Shown piece by piece: positions 1 through 5,660 of a DNA stretch of 64,000 nucleotides. The notes beneath the pieces were generated by a model that was not told the DNA's origin, searched no databases, and saw nothing but the letters and a program-made list of their open reading frames with translations. Location: positions 1,178,001 to 1,242,000 of the forward strand of contig NZ_CP012552.1 of the NCBI RefSeq assembly GCF_004803855.2, in the 5' to 3' direction. Every line of letters begins with the position of its first letter. Positions within the stretch are counted from its first letter, which is position 1. Position numbers and translations under genes: made by a program. This DNA is from Campylobacter sp. RM16192 (lineage in GTDB: Bacteria > Campylobacterota > Campylobacteria > Campylobacterales > Campylobacteraceae).

Positions 1-284
1 CCTCGCTTACCGCTTATGCCTTGTCTAAGTCCTGCAATGCTAAAGTCTTGACAAGGGCTGCCGCCTATTAAAATATCAACTTTACCTAGATAGGGTTTTG
101 CGTCAAGATCGTTAATGTCTTGATAAAAATTAGCCTCGTCTATCTCGTGATTGGCTAAGTAGCTTTGTCGTGCAAATTTATCTATCTCACAAGCGAATAC
201 TGTTTTAAAGCCTCCTGCTCCATAGATGTTTTTTACTGCAAACTCGGGAGCGCCTATGCCGCTAAAGATGGTTGCAACTTTCAT
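1..284 (-). CDS. DNA (cytosine-5) methyltransferase, N-terminal part
   Basis: The reading frame starts at ATG 284 and runs off the left edge, giving about 94 residues. It begins MKVATIFSGIGAPEFAV, the SAM-binding motif I of Dcm-type C5-methyltransferases, and reaches GGSPCQDFS, motif IV with the catalytic cysteine. An AGGAG ribosome site lies 5 nt before the ATG, and the upstream gene stops one base before it, so the two are co-transcribed. No restriction enzyme partner is visible in the window, so it may be an orphan phage methyltransferase protecting phage DNA. Its promoter carries the phage repressor operators, so it is probably off in the lysogen. Target sequence cannot be read from the sequence. 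Confidence 0.9.
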   Translation of the reverse strand, partial: MKVATIFSGIGAPEFAVKNIYGAGGFKTVFACEIDKFARQSYLANHEIDEANFYQDINDLDAKPYLGKVDILIGGSPCQDFSIAGLRQGISGKR

Positions 285-485
285 CTACTCTCCTTTGAGT
301 TTTTGCTGCTCTTCAAGCCATTTTCTAATGTTTCTCCACGCCTCCACAGGAATTCCATCATTATCTTGAATGAGATATTTTTTTTCATCTGATGGACGCT
401 TTTTGCTGTTCTTTGCAAGCAAATGCTTAGTCCAACTTTTGCTAAAGTATTTCCATAAAATTAACTGTAATTCTTTATAAGTCAT
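285..485 (-). CDS. Small phage protein of unknown function (66 aa)
   Basis: I do not recognise this protein. It is a 66-residue basic polypeptide starting MTYKELQLILWKYF and ending WLEEQQKLKGE. It is the first gene of the leftward phage operon and its stop abuts the methyltransferase start. An alternative GTG start at 509 would lie inside operator O1 and upstream of the expected transcription start, so ATG 485 is preferred. No Shine-Dalgarno sequence precedes ATG 485. If the TATACA inside O1 is the -10 box, the transcript would begin about 2 nt before the ATG, making it leaderless. Function may be linked to the methyltransferase, but this is only inferred from position. Confidence 0.65.
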   Translation of the reverse strand: MTYKELQLILWKYFSKSWTKHLLAKNSKKRPSDEKKYLIQDNDGIPVEAWRNIRKWLEEQQKLKGE

Positions 486-490
486 GGCAT

Positions 491-511
491 AAGTGTATAT
501 TAAGAACACTT
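491..511. promoter_or_regulatory. Phage operator O1, overlapping leftward promoter
   Basis: Inverted repeat AAGTGT-N9-ACACTT, perfect in both half sites. Read on the minus strand it contains TAATAT/TATACA, a likely -10 box for the leftward operon. It is the exact reverse complement of operator O5 at 3926-3946, so both promoters present the same 21 nt to the outgoing RNA polymerase. Confidence 0.75.
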
Positions 512-525
512 AAAAAGATATTAAA

Positions 526-546
526 AAGTGTTTTTATAGAACATAT
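526..546. promoter_or_regulatory. Phage operator O2
   Basis: AAGTGT-N9-ACATAT, the same spacing as O1 with one degenerate half site. It lies 35 bp from O1, start to start, close to the 36 bp that separates O4 and O5. Confidence 0.6.
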
Positions 547-565
547 TTTTTTAGAGCTGTTTTGT

Positions 566-591
566 TATAATAGTGCTTGCATAGAACACTT
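566..591 (+). promoter_or_regulatory. Repressor promoter -10 box with operator O3
   Basis: TATAAT at 566-571 is followed at once by TAGTGC-N9-ACACTT (571-591), a third copy of the operator with a degenerate left half. The position just before the repressor gene suggests autoregulation. A clear -35 box is not seen, which is usual for Campylobacter promoters. Confidence 0.6.
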
Positions 592-610
592 TTTACAAAA
601 GGAGCTAACT

Positions 611-1285
611 ATGGCTAAGATTTTTAACTACAAAAGACTCAAGGAGCTAATGAGGGAAAAGAAGATTCAACAAAAACATATTATGTTTTATTTGGCAGAG
701 AAAGGGGTCATATACTCCGATGATGGCATTAAAAATTGGTTCAGAACCGATGAAACTCAAAGAAGAGATCCTGAAATGAACACAATAAAACTTCTTGCAG
801 AATTTTTTATGGTTAGCATAGATGAGCTAATAATAGGTTCTTGGGCTGAAAACATCTTTCCTTTACGACAAATACCGATAGTCGGCTCTGCTAGTTGTGG
901 CATACCCGAAAATAATGCTCTCCAAGAAGCAAATAAATATACTTATTGTAATGAGCAAGACTGGAATGAAGAAGTGTATGCGGTTATTGCCAATGGTGAT
1001 AGTATGGCGCCAACTATTGAAGAAGGCGATGAAGTGATGTGTGATCCTAGAGCAGAAATATTAGATGGCGATATAGTTCATTATGAGATAAACGGTGAGT
1101 GTGCAATAAAAACATACAAAATAGATTCAAAAAATAAAAAAATATTATTTATACCAATAAACAAAAGCTTTAAAACCAAAGAATTTGATGAGAATACAAA
1201 TATCAGAATGGTAAAAGTAATGGATGTTAGAAAATCACTCAAAAATAACAGAAAAGAAAGATTGAGAGCATTGGGCTTTAAATAG
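611..1285 (+). CDS. Phage repressor, HTH plus S24 (LexA/CI-like) peptidase
   Basis: A 224-residue lysogeny repressor. The N-terminal ~70 residues form a helix-turn-helix DNA-binding domain. The C-terminal half is an S24 self-cleaving domain: the scissile bond is Cys96-Gly97 in SASCGIP (many relatives have Ala-Gly), the nucleophile is Ser131 in NGDSMAP, and the general base is Lys167 in ECAIKTY. By family, RecA filaments on damaged DNA would trigger self-cleavage and induction. AGGAGCT precedes the ATG at good spacing. It stands next to operators O1-O3, and the same motif recurs at 3.9 kb, so it likely controls both outward operons and itself. The match of repressor to operator is inferred. 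Confidence 0.92.
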   Translation: MAKIFNYKRLKELMREKKIQQKHIMFYLAEKGVIYSDDGIKNWFRTDETQRRDPEMNTIKLLAEFFMVSIDELIIGSWAENIFPLRQIPIVGSASCGIPENNALQEANKYTYCNEQDWNEEVYAVIANGDSMAPTIEEGDEVMCDPRAEILDGDIVHYEINGECAIKTYKIDSKNKKILFIPINKSFKTKEFDENTNIRMVKVMDVRKSLKNNRKERLRALGFK

Positions 1286-1337
1286 CTAGCTACTCCATAT
1301 TCAAAGAGGATTCAGGGAATTTATAGAACATTTTGCT

Positions 1338-1416
1338 GAAATTTGGTAAAATTTCAATATAAAACAGTAAATTTTTGATACAATTTCAAAATTTTTATAA
1401 TTTATTTCTTTATAAT
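1338..1416 (+). promoter_or_regulatory. Promoter region of the lysogeny cassette, with inverted repeat
   Basis: GAAATTT-GGTA-AAATTTC (1338-1355) is a perfect 7-bp inverted repeat, followed by two possible -10 boxes, TATAAT at 1396-1401 and 1411-1416. The repeat could be an operator for the downstream Panacea protein, as antitoxins often self-regulate; that is inference. The leader from 1417 to the gene at 1492 is AT-rich without other clear structure. Confidence 0.4.
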
Positions 1417-1491
1417 GAGTGTTTTTTGGACACAAAATGTCTCAAAAAATTTAATATAGTTTTATTAATTTTTATCGAAAGGAGCAAAAAA

Positions 1492-1947
1492 ATGAAAGCG
1501 ATGGATGTGGCAGCACGCATTATAAACCGTTGTATTGATATGAATAATCCTATTAGTAATTTAAAGCTCCAAAAGATTTTATATTTTATCAATATGCACT
1601 ACCTTGTTAATAGGCAAAAACACCTAATAGATGGGGAGCTTTTTGAAGCGTGGCAGTATGGACCAGTCATAGAGGAGGTTTATAACAAATATGCTGTTTT
1701 TGTGGCTAACCCAATAAAAGTGAGGGATATTAGGGCAAACATCGAGCATTTCCCACAAGATGACGCTAATATGCTTTATAATTTTATAGACAAGGCAGCC
1801 AATGTTCCATCTTGGCAATTAGTCGAATTTAGTCACGCTAGAGGCGGCGCCTGGGATAGAGTGTATAGAGATGGGGTGGGGGCTCACGAGATAATCCCTA
1901 ATGTGTTTATTGAAGAGGAAGCACGTAGCATTAGAGAGAGGCAATGA
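1492..1947 (+). CDS. Panacea-domain (DUF4065) protein, probable antitoxin
   Basis: A 151-residue protein with the hallmark sequence of the Panacea/DUF4065 (SocA/GepA-like) family: NLKLQKILYFINMHYL near residue 20, then FEAWQYGPVIEEVY around residues 45-60. ATG 1492 was chosen because AAAGGAG lies 8 nt upstream; a longer frame from 1375 lacks a ribosome site. Family members act as antitoxins for many unrelated toxins. Its stop overlaps the next gene by 4 nt (ATGA), the usual arrangement of an antitoxin-toxin pair. It sits directly behind the phage repressor, in the position of genes expressed in lysogens. Antitoxin function is inferred from family and context. Confidence 0.8.
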   Translation: MKAMDVAARIINRCIDMNNPISNLKLQKILYFINMHYLVNRQKHLIDGELFEAWQYGPVIEEVYNKYAVFVANPIKVRDIRANIEHFPQDDANMLYNFIDKAANVPSWQLVEFSHARGGAWDRVYRDGVGAHEIIPNVFIEEEARSIRERQ

Positions 1948-2855
1948 ATAACTCTGATAAAGGAATAGACCTCTCTCGTTTTCTAGCTGAAAACAACGAA
2001 CAAATCAAAACTTCAGTACACACCAGCGACGAGCACTCTGAAGAAACAAGCTTTAAATACTTCTTAATTAAAGCCTCACAATATATATTCAAAGAAAGCG
2101 AATACGACACTGTTGTTAAAGAGTTAGAAAAAATATATCAAGAGAATAAAAGACATCAATATTCAGAGATTACTGCATACCTAACAACACAAAGTCGCAC
2201 AAAAAGAGAGTGCCTAGACACTATAGCTGAAAATATAAGACATATATACGAAAGCAAAAGCTTAAAAAACTATAATGGCGACTGCGATTATTTAAAAGAC
2301 AATATTTTTAAACTACTAGACCATATATCATTGGAACGAATAAGACTAAATGATATTCTTGATTTTAAAGGGGATTTTGAACGCGCCGAAAAGAATATTA
2401 ATAGATTTGAACAGAGAATAAATAGTACGAAAGGGGAAATCAACAAGACCAATAAAGAGTTGAAAGCAGCCCAAACTAACTACATAACCATACTTGGTAT
2501 TTTTGCTGCTATTATTCTCGCTTTTGTGTCAGGTCTTGCGTTTTCATCATCGGTCTTACAAAATATAGACAAGCCAAACACGTTTAGGCTTGTATCTATT
2601 ATATGCTTCTTGGGTATTTTTATAATAAATATCCTAAACTTACTATTTAACCTTATTCGAGAAATTCATTTTGGGCAAAAACCACAAAATGGATGTTGCT
2701 CTAAAATATGGCTATTTAATATTATTATGGTTTTAATCGCTACAATATGCCTTATCAAGTCTTTTAACTACGATGAAAGAGTGAGAGTAGCAAGTGAAAG
2801 CAATTCTACTATTAACGTTAATACTGCCAACATTAGCTTTAGCCCTCTCAGGTAA
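1944..2855 (+). CDS. Membrane protein with coiled coil and three TM helices, candidate Panacea-linked toxin
   Basis: 303 residues. The first ~140 are a helical, charged cytoplasmic region; residues about 145-178 look like a coiled coil; three hydrophobic segments follow at about 181-202, 214-236 and 254-272; the short tail is polar. I do not recognise a named family. It is translationally coupled to the Panacea gene by an ATGA overlap, which suggests it is the toxin or effector that the Panacea protein restrains, acting on the membrane. Its last 62 nt overlap the nuclease gene in another frame. It could alternatively be a superinfection-exclusion membrane protein. The toxin role is a prediction. 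Confidence 0.65.
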   Translation: MNNSDKGIDLSRFLAENNEQIKTSVHTSDEHSEETSFKYFLIKASQYIFKESEYDTVVKELEKIYQENKRHQYSEITAYLTTQSRTKRECLDTIAENIRHIYESKSLKNYNGDCDYLKDNIFKLLDHISLERIRLNDILDFKGDFERAEKNINRFEQRINSTKGEINKTNKELKAAQTNYITILGIFAAIILAFVSGLAFSSSVLQNIDKPNTFRLVSIICFLGIFIINILNLLFNLIREIHFGQKPQNGCCSKIWLFNIIMVLIATICLIKSFNYDERVRVASESNSTINVNTANISFSPLR

Positions 2856-3234
2856 AGTCATCAAAGTATCAGACGGCGATACGATCACAATACTTCAAAA
2901 CAAACAGCAAATTAAAGTAAGACTATTTGGCATTGACGCACCCGAAAAGAAACAAGCTTACGGCGAAAAATCACGCAAATTCTTAGCAAATTTAATCGCA
3001 GGGCAAATCATAGAAGTTAGAGAAAAAGGCAAAGACAAATATAAGCGTGTTTTAGGTGTAGTCTTTCATAAAGGACAAGATATAAACGCCCAGATGGTAT
3101 CAAACGGCTATGCTTGGGCTTTCATTAAATACTCAAAAGACTATGTAAAGCACCAAGAATACGCAGTGTCAAAGAAATTTGGACTGTGGGCTGATAAAGA
3201 GCCTGTTGCCCCGTGGGAGTGGAGGAAGCGTTAA
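2794..3234 (+). CDS. Secreted SNase-like (thermonuclease) nuclease
   Basis: 146 residues of the staphylococcal nuclease family. Residues 1-19 are a signal peptide (MKAILLLTLILPTLALALS), so it should reach the periplasm. SNase catalytic residues are in place: Arg43, Asp48 and Glu51 in VRLFGIDAPE, and Arg85 in DKYKRVLG, with DGDT at 27-30 near the calcium site. The start is GTG 2794, inside the end of the previous gene (62-nt overlap), because the signal peptide requires it. It is likely the third member of the lysogeny cassette. A prophage-borne extracytoplasmic nuclease could degrade incoming phage or transforming DNA; that is inference by analogy with Campylobacter prophage DNases. Confidence 0.88.
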   Translation: MKAILLLTLILPTLALALSGKVIKVSDGDTITILQNKQQIKVRLFGIDAPEKKQAYGEKSRKFLANLIAGQIIEVREKGKDKYKRVLGVVFHKGQDINAQMVSNGYAWAFIKYSKDYVKHQEYAVSKKFGLWADKEPVAPWEWRKR

Positions 3235-3524
3235 ATTTGAAGTGTTTTAAACGTATTTTCTTTAAATACGCCGAGCACGGCAATAGTGTCGTTTTGCTTA
3301 TCGACAAGATACGGGATAACGTAACCGTTAAATATAAAATCACGGATATTTTCATCATCAAAGCTTAACGACTGCCTGAATTTATAAGGCATAAAGCCCA
3401 ATTCGTAAATCTTGCCATAAAGCTCATCATGAAATTTTACCGCTCTATTCAAGCTATCCTTAGCGATAAATTCTAAGATACTATCAAGCGCAGTTAAAAA
3501 CTCTTGCCTAAAGATAATTTTCAT
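3231..3524 (-). CDS. RelE/ParE-superfamily toxin
   Basis: 97 residues with the typical layout of ParE/RelE toxins: an N-terminal beta strand (MKIIFRQEF), two helices, then KFRQSLSFDDENIRDFIFNGYVIPYLVD and a closing strand TIAVLGVFKEN. Members either cut mRNA on ribosomes or poison gyrase; the sequence does not decide which. The ATG overlaps the antitoxin stop by 4 nt (ATGA). Its tail overlaps the tail of the convergent nuclease gene by 4 nt. Such pairs stabilise mobile elements. Confidence 0.85.
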   Translation of the reverse strand: MKIIFRQEFLTALDSILEFIAKDSLNRAVKFHDELYGKIYELGFMPYKFRQSLSFDDENIRDFIFNGYVIPYLVDKQNDTIAVLGVFKENTFKTLQI

Positions 3525-3772
3525 ACGTCCGCGCCTAGTCTTCTTAGGGTATCTTCGCCGTGTTTTTTAGCTTCATCAAAGCCTTGAAATTTAGAAATAT
3601 CGCCGCTTTTATAATCATTGACCGCCGTTTCAAGCTCAACTCTTATCTGATCTTGTGTTCTTTCATCTTCCCAGTCCTCGCTTTTTTCTATCTGCAAATT
3701 CGGCATTATGGATTTAAAGCTTTCCAAGATAGGCAAAAATGAGCTATCTACGTTTTTAAGTATTACCTGCAT
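3521..3772 (-). CDS. Type II antitoxin partner of the RelE/ParE toxin
   Basis: 83 residues, first gene of the toxin-antitoxin pair. It begins with MQVILKNVDSSFLPILESF, then an acidic helical region (SEDWEDERTQDQI) and a C-terminal part expected to wrap the toxin. AAGGAGCG lies before the ATG. The family could not be assigned firmly; order, size and coupling support the antitoxin role. The upstream sequence contains ATATAAT on the minus strand (about 3805), a possible -10 box where the antitoxin would self-regulate. Confidence 0.8.
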   Translation of the reverse strand: MQVILKNVDSSFLPILESFKSIMPNLQIEKSEDWEDERTQDQIRVELETAVNDYKSGDISKFQGFDEAKKHGEDTLRRLGADV

Positions 3773-3889
3773 AGGTACGCTCCTTAGTCTAGGTTAATTA
3801 AATTATATCATTTAAAGTTAAAAATCTGTTTCGGTAGGACTAATAAATAAAAAGTTAATGAAATTATAGCAGAAAACAAAAAACATAAA

Positions 3890-3910
3890 AAGTGTTTTTA
3901 TTAAACACTT
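3890..3910. promoter_or_regulatory. Phage operator O4
   Basis: AAGTGT-N9-ACACTT with both half sites perfect. It is the distal member of the O4/O5 pair at the rightward early promoter, 36 bp from O5. Confidence 0.75.
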
Positions 3911-3925
3911 TTTTAAGTGGTTTTT

Positions 3926-3946
3926 AAGTGTTCTTAATATACACTT
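3926..3946 (+). promoter_or_regulatory. Phage operator O5 over the rightward early promoter
   Basis: AAGTGT-N9-ACACTT, identical to O1 on the opposite strand. It includes TATACA at 3938-3943, a likely -10 box, which would place the transcript start near 3950. Repressor binding here would block the whole rightward operon. The region 3773-3889 between the antitoxin gene and O4 holds the antitoxin promoter and nothing else I can recognise. Confidence 0.75.
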
Positions 3947-3950
3947 TCAC

Positions 3951-4165
3951 TATCCAAACAAAGGAGACCCACTCCTAGCCTACGTAAGGCAAAAGCTACG
4001 GGAAGCGTCAGTATGTAGGCGATAAATACATATTCGGTTTAAGCCCTGATAGCGCACGTTCAGGGGTAGAAAAATCCGTGCAATTACCCATACAAAAGCC
4101 TTTATGTTCTGCTTTATGGTGAAGCTAATTCGTGATCTGCATAAAGGCTTCTTTATGGGTAAATC
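3951..4165 (+). ncRNA. Candidate structured leader or small RNA
   Basis: About 215 nt with four nested or consecutive helices and no convincing gene. GGAG/CTCC at 3963-3975; GCCTACGTA (3978-3986) with TATGTAGGC (4012-4020), 9 bp including one G-U; CCCTGA (4044-4049) with TCAGGG (4060-4065); and a long hairpin of TTACCCATA (4084-4092) with TATGGGTAA (4154-4162) plus AAGCCTTTATG (4096-4106) with CATAAAGGCTT (4140-4150). It begins right at the predicted early transcript start and ends just before the gene at 4182. It matches no RNA family I can name. It could be a regulatory leader, an antisense RNA, or DNA structure for replication. Confidence 0.5.
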
Positions 4166-4181
4166 AAACAAAGGATAAACA

Positions 4182-4373
4182 ATGAAAACATGCTGGATAA
4201 TTGCAGGCTTTAAAGACAAAGATAGCGAAGACTATCAGGCTTTGGCTGTTTTTACAAACGAGGAACAAGCAAAGCAATATTTAGAATTAGCCATAAAAAA
4301 CGGCTTTGCAGAGTTTTACGAAGTCAATCATTTTGACATCAGAATAGCAGAATTTATAGGAGTTGAAAAATGA
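4182..4373 (+). CDS. Small phage early protein of unknown function (63 aa)
   Basis: 63 residues beginning MKTCWIIAGFKDKDSED, with an alternating strand-helix pattern (KTCWIIAGF, then EEQAKQYLELAIKNGF, then a closing strand FDIRIAEF). AAGGA lies 6 nt before the ATG. It is the first clear gene of the rightward early transcript, right after the structured leader, and overlaps the next small gene by ATGA. No family recognised. Confidence 0.6.
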   Translation: MKTCWIIAGFKDKDSEDYQALAVFTNEEQAKQYLELAIKNGFAEFYEVNHFDIRIAEFIGVEK

Positions 4374-4453
4374 AATTCCTAAAACTACTACTAGGCTTTA
4401 AAGCCAAAAAATACATTATTTCAAATATTAGATTTCTAAGTCTAAAAGCTTAG
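4370..4453 (+). CDS. Very small basic peptide (27 aa)
   Basis: Begins MKFLKLLLGFKAKKYI and is rich in leucine and lysine, so amphipathic or membrane-binding. Support comes from AGGAG placed 7 nt before the ATG and an ATGA overlap with the preceding gene. No homologue known to me. It may be a real phage microprotein or a leader peptide. Confidence 0.4.
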   Translation: MKFLKLLLGFKAKKYIISNIRFLSLKA

Positions 4454-4461
4454 TGGATTAA

Positions 4462-4493
4462 TTTTAATACACAAAAACGCTTGTGTATTAAAA
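4462..4493 (+). terminator. Perfect 13-bp hairpin after the leader genes
   Basis: TTTTAATACACAA (4462-4474) and TTGTGTATTAAAA (4481-4493) pair perfectly around a 6-nt loop. No U-run follows on the plus strand, so it may be an attenuator or RNA-stability stem rather than a full terminator. On the minus strand it is followed by A-rich sequence. Confidence 0.45.
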
Positions 4494-4523
4494 ATCTCAA
4501 AAAAAATATACACAAAACAGGCG

Positions 4524-4555
4524 ATAGATAGCCAAAGGCTAGTCTATTTTTATTT
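4524..4555 (+). terminator. Likely intrinsic terminator
   Basis: ATAGATAGCC (4524-4533), loop AAA, GGCTA-G-TCTAT (4537-4547) with one bulged G, followed by TTTTATTT. It would end the short leader transcript or require antitermination for downstream early genes. The stretch 4556-4666 is AT-rich with a possible -10 TATACT near 4609 and no other gene. Confidence 0.6.
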
Positions 4556-4666
4556 AGCGAATATTTGATAAAACTATGAATAAAGATACATTAAACTATA
4601 CTTTAAGTAATTTTTTAAGAGTTTTTAGTGTATCATTATGTGCTAAAACTACAAAAGGATACAAAA

Positions 4667-4864
4667 ATGGGAGAAAAAATCATCGCCTTTGCGACTGGCG
4701 TTGTTAAAGCTTACGACCTTTTTGGCTCTTTTGATAGAGATGAAAAAAAACAAATTACTATACAAAGTGGTTTTGAAAACGTAGGTGAAGCTTTTAAAAA
4801 GGTTATAAGCGAAGATGTCAAGCAAGATACAAAAAAGCAAGACAAACAAACCGCCTGCGCATAA
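4667..4864 (+). CDS. Small phage protein (65 aa), unknown function
   Basis: Starts MGEKIIAFATGVVKAYDLFGSF and ends in a lysine- and glutamine-rich tail. ATG 4667 was chosen over an upstream in-frame ATG at 4628 because AAAGGATAC lies just before it. Its end overlaps the start of the DUF2335 gene by 50 nt in another frame, so the two are probably co-translated. No family recognised. Confidence 0.6.
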   Translation: MGEKIIAFATGVVKAYDLFGSFDRDEKKQITIQSGFENVGEAFKKVISEDVKQDTKKQDKQTACA

Positions 4865-5240
4865 TAAAGACGAACAAAGCCCTACACTACATCAGAAGCA
4901 ACAGCTTGTGGCTATGCATAAAGGCTATCAAGGACCAATTCCTTCGCCTGAATTTATGCAAAGCTACGCAGAAATTGACCCTAGCTTCCCCGATAGAATT
5001 TTCAAGCTAACGGAAGATAATATGCAGCACCAATACAGGCACCAAAATAAAATGGATGTTTTGCAATTTTTGGGCTGGTTTAGTGCCACAACTATTACCC
5101 TTACGGCTATGGGGCTTGGAGCATATCTGCTTATGAATGACAAGGATTTGGCAGGCTTCTCTTTCCTTGTAGGTTCTGCACTGCCGAGCTTGGTGATATA
5201 CTTCACAAATAAAACAAGACAAGCAAATAACGGAAAATAA
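4815..5240 (+). CDS. DUF2335-family predicted membrane protein
   Basis: 141 residues. The segment GYQGPIPSPEFMQSYAEI around residues 37-54 followed by FPDRIFKLTEDNMQHQYRHQ is the characteristic part of DUF2335 (GPLPPPE...). Two hydrophobic helices follow, about 85-105 (FLGWFSATTITLTAMGLGAYL) and 112-130. Relatives are common in prophages and plasmids; no biochemical role is established to my knowledge. The start at 4815 overlaps the previous gene; a later start is possible, since residues 1-30 are polar and low in information. Confidence 0.75.
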   Translation: MSSKIQKSKTNKPPAHNKDEQSPTLHQKQQLVAMHKGYQGPIPSPEFMQSYAEIDPSFPDRIFKLTEDNMQHQYRHQNKMDVLQFLGWFSATTITLTAMGLGAYLLMNDKDLAGFSFLVGSALPSLVIYFTNKTRQANNGK

Positions 5241-5289
5241 CCGCTACTACAAAAACTTCTTTTTTTTTAAATTTAACAAAGGAAACAAA

Positions 5290-5517
5290 ATGACAGATAA
5301 AGAAAACATAGTTAAACGCGTATGCGCCGAACTCAAAATAACGCAAAGAGAGCTGGCGGAGAGGATGGATATACCTGAAAGCACAATAGCTAGATGGAAA
5401 AGCGGAGATATACCAAGATTAGCAGAGCTTTATCTGAACGCCTTACTCGAAAATGTGTCGTTAAAAGAAAAACTAGAAGCTATAAAGAAAGCCCACGAAA
5501 TCGTATCTAAGTTATAG
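5290..5517 (+). CDS. XRE-type helix-turn-helix protein
   Basis: 75 residues. RELAERMDIPESTIARWKSGDIPRL (residues 19-43) is a clear helix-turn-helix of the XRE class, followed by a short coiled coil (LLENVSLKEKLEAIKKA). AAAGGAAAC precedes the ATG. It is followed by a terminator and then a strong promoter, so it may act as a Cro-like regulator on that promoter; target unproven. Confidence 0.8.
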   Translation: MTDKENIVKRVCAELKITQRELAERMDIPESTIARWKSGDIPRLAELYLNALLENVSLKEKLEAIKKAHEIVSKL

Positions 5518-5541
5518 CGTGTTGAAAATATAAACACGCTA
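5515..5541 (+). terminator. Hairpin terminator after the XRE gene
   Basis: TAGCGTGTT (5515-5523) pairs perfectly with AACACGCTA (5533-5541), starting at the stop codon. The following sequence is only moderately U-rich (TCTTACCATTTTT). Confidence 0.55.
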
Positions 5542-5597
5542 TCTTACCATTTTTGAAAGTATAATTTATATAATTTTTCAAAAACGAATAAAAACTC

Positions 5598-5626
5598 TTG
5601 ACAAACTTTCATAAATAATATACAAT
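5598..5626 (+). promoter_or_regulatory. Sigma-70 promoter TTGACA-N17-TACAAT
   Basis: TTGACA at 5598-5603 and TACAAT at 5621-5626, spacing 17. A full -35 box is uncommon in Campylobacter. The half sites CTTTCAT (5607-5613) and ATGAAAG (about 5647-5653) flank the start region and could bind a regulator. Confidence 0.65.
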
Positions 5627-5660
5627 TCACTTAAATATTTTCAATAATGAAAGGTTTAAG

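Noticed and set aside
1409-1433. Additional repressor operator before the Panacea gene (GAGTGT...ACAC)
   Set aside because: The half sites are 7 nt apart instead of 9 and the right half is poor.
1375-1491. N-terminal extension of the Panacea protein
   Set aside because: The region contains -10 boxes and an AT-rich leader, and AAAGGAG clearly marks ATG 1492.
4104-4178. 24-codon plus-strand frame inside the large hairpin (MFCFMVKLIRDLHKG...)
   Set aside because: No Shine-Dalgarno and the start lies within a stem; a leader peptide is conceivable but not supported.
3980-4219. 79-codon open frame on the minus strand across the structured leader
   Set aside because: No ribosome site or recognisable protein pattern; the frame runs through paired RNA stems and is explained by chance.
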